Below are positions 6,362-10,300 of a DNA stretch of 10,300 nt, piece after piece. Position 1 is the first letter of the stretch. Each line of letters opens with the position of its first letter. The position numbers and the translations under genes were made by a program. Source of the DNA: Phoronis ovalis (Eukaryota > Phoronida > Phoronidae). The stretch spans positions 1-10,300 of the forward strand of contig JAOXYB010094716.1 of the NCBI GenBank assembly GCA_028565635.1. Direction: 5' to 3'. Below the pieces are notes generated by a model that saw only the letters and a list, made by a program, of their open reading frames with translations, ran no database searches and was not told the origin of the DNA.

Positions 6362-7883
6362 TACAAATAAAGTATATACTCAAGCAACAAGTGGAACAAG
6401 TGCTTCAGGTTTACAAAGCTTTTGACATCATCACGCCTTTCTCAGCAGTGCAGATTATGATTGTGGTGGGAAACTAACCATGGAGAAATCCTGGTTGTGA
6501 AAAAGTATTAGTTTTAAACATTCACCACACTGATAAAAATAACATGATGATGCTGGCAAAAGCTTTTTTGTAAGCATGAAAATTTTGTTCTGCAAATGAT
6601 TAAACTATACTTTATTTGAACTTATTCCAAGACTGAACAAACATTTATGGAGAACAGCATTTCTTTATCAATGCAGTTCTGTTGCTGTTAATTTGCTTGG
6701 TCAGATATTTAAATTTTCTGGACAAAACAGATGTGTGTAGAAATATTTTCAATGTCTCACTAAAAAAATGATATATCAGGATATACCACACAATTAGTTT
6801 GCTGAACCATTTCATTTCTGTCTGAATGGACCTGAAAACAGGAAAACCCACGGCTTCATATGTTGCATCTACTTTTAAAATCTGCCTGTTTTGAGAACAT
6901 TCTTGCACATAAACAATATGGTTAAATAGCAGAGTTCACAGAAGTTTTCCCTCTGTATATCTTTATAGTACAAATGCAGTATAATAGTCCGATTATTTAG
7001 TAACATCATCTTACTATTATTTAGTTAAAATGTAGAGCTTAACAATTCTGTTATGAAAAAACATACTTATCAAAACAGTCCTTTATAATTATGAATTACA
7101 GAGTGTGTTCAAACTAAATTAGGAGTATATCATCCAGACTTCGAAGTGCTGATTTAATGATATAACATTAACATTACTTTGTGAATGCTAGCTATGATGT
7201 GCCATATAAAGAATGACATCTTGAGGAATTACATTTATATTATTTGCATGTTGGTTCCAGTGAGGTATTTCACAGTCATGTATTAATTGGCCGTACACGG
7301 GTTTAGTAAGAGGTGTGTAAGGTCAATCAGAGTTGGATTTTTGTCCGTATCTATCTGGCTATAATTTTTGTGTATTCCAATGATTTGCTGTAAAGCATTC
7401 ATCTCAAATGCTGTTTACTGCAATTTTCTACCAAACCATTAAAGTAATTGTTATTGGAAGAACAGGAAACTGCAATCAAAAGAACAAGCTTATAACCAAT
7501 GCCAAGAGGACAGCTAACCAACTGATATGTCACAAAATAGTAACAATGCACAGTCAGAAACACTTAAATAGTGCTATAATTACCTCGTTGTCAAATCACT
7601 TCCAAATAATGTAATATTCTACCAACAAATGTGTGGTAGCTAGGGTAAACTAATTATTTTTTGGACAGGTTTTTGTGAAATGGTGGCCAATCTAAAAAGA
7701 TATCTCAACTGGTGGCAGTGAATATATTAATTAATATACCATTGAAAATTCCAGCTCCAGTCATGCAGACTGCGTTGATAAGAAATTATTAGAATGGGAG
7801 TTTTTTTGCTATAAAATATTCATTACCTCTTGCATATGTTATGATTACACAGCGTGATTTAAAATATTATATTTTCTATCTAT
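6362..7883. other. TR 3'-UTR and/or downstream AT-rich sequence
   Basis: No exon-like reading is present. The open stretches at 6645-6908 (minus) and 7408-7614 (plus) show no domain and have compositions expected of AT-rich DNA. A perfect 16-bp palindrome of A and T lies at 7723-7738. An AGGTGT-GTA-AGGTCA direct repeat lies at 7311-7325. The true transcript end is unknown. Confidence 0.6.
6366..6371 (+). terminator. AATAAA polyadenylation signal 4 bp after the stop codon
   Basis: An exact AATAAA begins five bases after the TAG. If used, the 3'-UTR would be only a few tens of bases. Downstream sequence (AAGTGGAACAAGTGCTTCAGG) is only mildly GU-rich, so use is uncertain. Confidence 0.3.
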
Positions 7884-8287
7884 TTGGCCCAAAGGGTGCA
7901 AAATTGCCAAAAATGCATAGTATGGATATGGAGAGATTGGAACAGCCAGCATGAGAATGGTCTATTGAACAATTTTCTGAAAAATGCTAAGATAGCCAAT
8001 AAATCTCACATTTCCTATCAATCTGGTGAGAGACTTGAAATTGTAACCAGAAAAATGTCTTTAGCATAGGAATACCAAGTGATTTTTAACAATGCAAAAT
8101 GATAGAGTTGGTAAGATTGTCCTGTGAATTTCAAAAATGAAACTTGTTGAATTTGGGATAAAATTACCCGGTGAAAATTTATAAGTTGTCCAAAAATACA
8201 GACAGAAGTGTGTATTTGTCCACATTTTATCCCATATATTTACTTGTTTCAAATGCTGTTGGTCAACTGTTACACCCGCACAAATGA

Positions 8288-8473
8288 ATAGTAACTGTAA
8301 TTAATATTGTTGTAAGATTAGAAAAGGCATTTGATACTGTTCAGTTTGATTGTATAAATTGTTATATTAGTTGTAACCATTTATCTTCTGGTTTGAACCA
8401 AGATACTTACAAATATTGTTATTTTATTATCTTTAAGGAAAGTATTCCTTATTGTGGAAAAATAATAATATTT
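8288..8473 (+). pseudogene. Possible degenerate reverse-transcriptase (LINE-type) fragment
   Basis: A 62-codon open stretch contains VINIVVRLEKAFDTVQFD (LEKAFDTV at 8318-8341). This resembles motif A of non-LTR retrotransposon reverse transcriptases, where a hydrophobic strand leads into D-L-x-K-A-F-D-T-V. The catalytic Asp position holds Arg, and no YADD box or other RT motif was found nearby. The match is short, so it is either an old inactive relic or chance. Confidence 0.25.
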
Positions 8474-8625
8474 TAACCCTCCTTTGAAACTGGACAGTAT
8501 TACTTGCAAAGTGTATATTATGTCTATGTTTACATTATTTAATTCTAAGGCTACATAACCCAATCTACCTCAATTTTGGATGTATATATGCCTGTGTACA
8601 GTATGAAAATAGTTAGTAGTTTGTG

Positions 8626-8645
8626 TTGTATTGTATTGTATTGTG
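8626..8645 (+). repeat. (TTGTA)n microsatellite
   Basis: Three exact TTGTA units at 8626-8640 followed by TTGTG; short and AT-rich. Confidence 0.7.
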
Positions 8646-10300
8646 TATTATATTATTTTGTGTAAGCTTTCAATTAATGCTTAGATTAAATGAAGTAGCT
8701 ATATCTTATGGGAGTTTTTAAACTCCTGGATAGTTTCCAATACCCTAATGAATTATATCCATAGTATAGAAAATCGACAAAGTAGATCATAGTACTACAA
8801 TAACTAATTTATTTGAAATATTTCAAAATGTAACGAACATATAAATTTAGAAGATTCACTAATATCTGTTAGTTTCTGTCAAATCAAAGTTGGTGCTTTT
8901 AGGTAAATGCTTTCAATGGATAAAAATAAAACTAATAAAAAAGGGAACATATATATGTTTGTGTTTTGATGTAAATGGTGCTTCTGTTGCTATAGGGAAA
9001 ATATATCAAGTACTTAGTTTTGTACTTAGAATTTTCAGTTTAGAGAAATGCTAAATTTTTATAACTGCCTTAAAATAGTTGAAAATCTTAGCTGCTTAAC
9101 CAGTAAATATAAAGTTATTCTGGATGTTTTTCTGGTTTTTTTCCCATTCTTTGCTTCAAGTCTTTCAAATTGTAGCAGGTTTTTTTTAAATGTTGTGGTA
9201 ATATAGGTCTGGCTTAAGGATAGAAAAATATAGGCATGATTTTATACTTTCGATATAAGCTGCATAATTTCCTTGTAGGCATTTGAATATATGGTTCGTA
9301 AACAATGCATTTCATTAATTGTAATAAGTAAATAATAATATAACTTTAATTATAAGTATATATAACATAGTCTTTAGATATTTATATCCAAAAAAATTTT
9401 CCTAACACAGCAACTCTTTCACCAGCATTGGAATCTAATTGGAAATATAATTGTATAATAATTAAAGCAGAATTCTAGGACTACAAATTTGGTGATACGA
9501 TATGTCCAATGTTTTTAAAAGTCTTCTTGTTATTACTATATTTTCGAGTAAATAGTACAGAGTACAACTCTAGCCTGCTTGTACGTTACATGCTATTATG
9601 TATGATATATTGTTGTTGTAAAGCGATGTTTGCTTTTAAAAATATACACAAATGATAGAATTTTAGCACCCAGGTATAACATGCTTCCAAGCATAATTCA
9701 GGCCAGGTGACATTCAGCTTCATTTCTTCATGTGAATTAATTAAGTCGCTTAAAATTTGGTGAAATTCGCAAAATAGTTTTTGTTACTTGAATTTACTTT
9801 CATGGTATTCTTTTTGACAATTTAAACCCAACACTGTCAGTTTATGAAGACATTAGATTATATTAAAGAGTGCTGATAAACTGAACAATTTATGAAACCA
9901 GGCAAAAATCGTGCAAGATGAAATTAGTGAAGTGTTCACATTTATATGTTGCTTGGTTTGTATTGGCAAAGCCACAAAATAAACCCACATTCACCTGCAC
10001 TTACTAACAGCTATTTTATCATTGGCAGTATATGTATAGTCACGTGACTCAAGTTTGTTGACTAAATGAAAAAGAAATGGTCATCTGAAGAAACCGTTAC
10101 AGTTAATAAAAATTTGTCAATGGGAAATTGTACTGTAAAGAATATGTGGCTTGTATGTTATCTTGTTTCGTGTGCATTATATAAAGAATGTTTGTTTAGG
10201 CATCAGTACATTTCATACTTTAATACAATGTCATAAAACTAAAAGGGATGCTTTTGTGAATTAATAAAAGCGATGAACCAGAAACTTATGAAATATCCTT

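Larger units (their letters stand above)
7884..10300. other. AT-rich downstream sequence, no gene recognised
   Basis: No supported coding region. Exact AATAAA signals on the + strand include 7998-8003, 8925-8930, 8934-8939, 9978-9983, 10105-10110 and 10263-10268; any could end a long receptor 3'-UTR, and all are expected at this base composition. A (TTGTA)3 microsatellite lies at 8626-8640 and a possible reverse-transcriptase relic at 8288-8473. Confidence 0.6.

Noticed and set aside
6645-6908. Minus-strand 87-codon frame downstream of the receptor
   Set aside because: No recognisable domain, Phe/Ile/Lys-rich composition typical of AT-rich non-coding DNA, and no splice or promoter context.
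4334-7249. Octamer motifs ATTTGCAT at 4334-4341 and 7242-7249
   Set aside because: Two 8-mers in 10 kb of AT-rich sequence are near chance expectation, and they are far apart with no further context.
7408-8069. Two + strand frames at 7408-7614 and 7884-8069
   Set aside because: Short, no homology recognised, and composition expected by chance; they lie in the likely 3'-UTR or intergenic region.
8061-8563. Two minus-strand frames at 8061-8252 and 8381-8563
   Set aside because: Chance-length frames with no motif; the second overlaps the + strand stretch resembling an RT relic.
1-10300. A multi-gene or novel defence-type system, CRISPR array or operon
   Set aside because: The window is spliced animal DNA with a single nuclear receptor; there are no spaced direct repeats of CRISPR type and no gene cluster.

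Overview
The window is eukaryotic, almost certainly from an invertebrate animal. It is AT-rich, with coding sequence broken by GT-AG introns, and it holds one recognisable gene: most of a thyroid hormone receptor (nuclear receptor subfamily NR1A, TR) on the + strand. Six coding exons (about 2914/2935-3050, 3238-3379, 3657-3862, 4422-4544, 5043-5301, 5574-6361) join in frame to give about 550 residues. They cover the end of the A/B region, a complete two-finger DNA-binding domain, the hinge, the ligand-binding domain with its AF-2 helix 12, and a 183-residue C-terminal tail. The N-terminal A/B exon(s) and promoter were not identified. The species cannot be fixed from sequence alone; a single invertebrate-style TR points to a lophotrochozoan or a non-vertebrate deuterostome.

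Layout: 1-2292 is AT-rich non-coding sequence with short degenerate repeats and one weak candidate exon (1185-1286). 2294-2832 is a MITE-like element of about 539 bp with 27-bp terminal inverted repeats (26/27 identical) and long G-runs. It ends only about 80 bp before the first splice acceptor of the DNA-binding-domain exon. 2914-6361 is the receptor. 6362-10300 is AT-rich 3'-UTR and/or intergenic DNA with several AATAAA signals and one possible degenerate reverse-transcriptase relic near 8318; no other gene is supported.

The most notable points are: (1) the long Ser/Thr/Pro-rich tail after helix 12, where vertebrate TRs stop almost at once, with eight Ser/Thr-Pro sites packed into 38 residues; (2) conservative substitutions at two hormone-contact positions with the other contacts kept; (3) the foldback-type element abutting a receptor exon, with direct G-rich cassettes inside inverted ends; and (4) a tandem (NAGNAG) acceptor next to a 21-bp duplication at the start of that exon.

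There is no operon-like or multi-gene system here. Residue numbers in this annotation count from the first complete codon after the earliest candidate acceptor (codon at 2916 = residue 1), so they are not full-length protein numbers.
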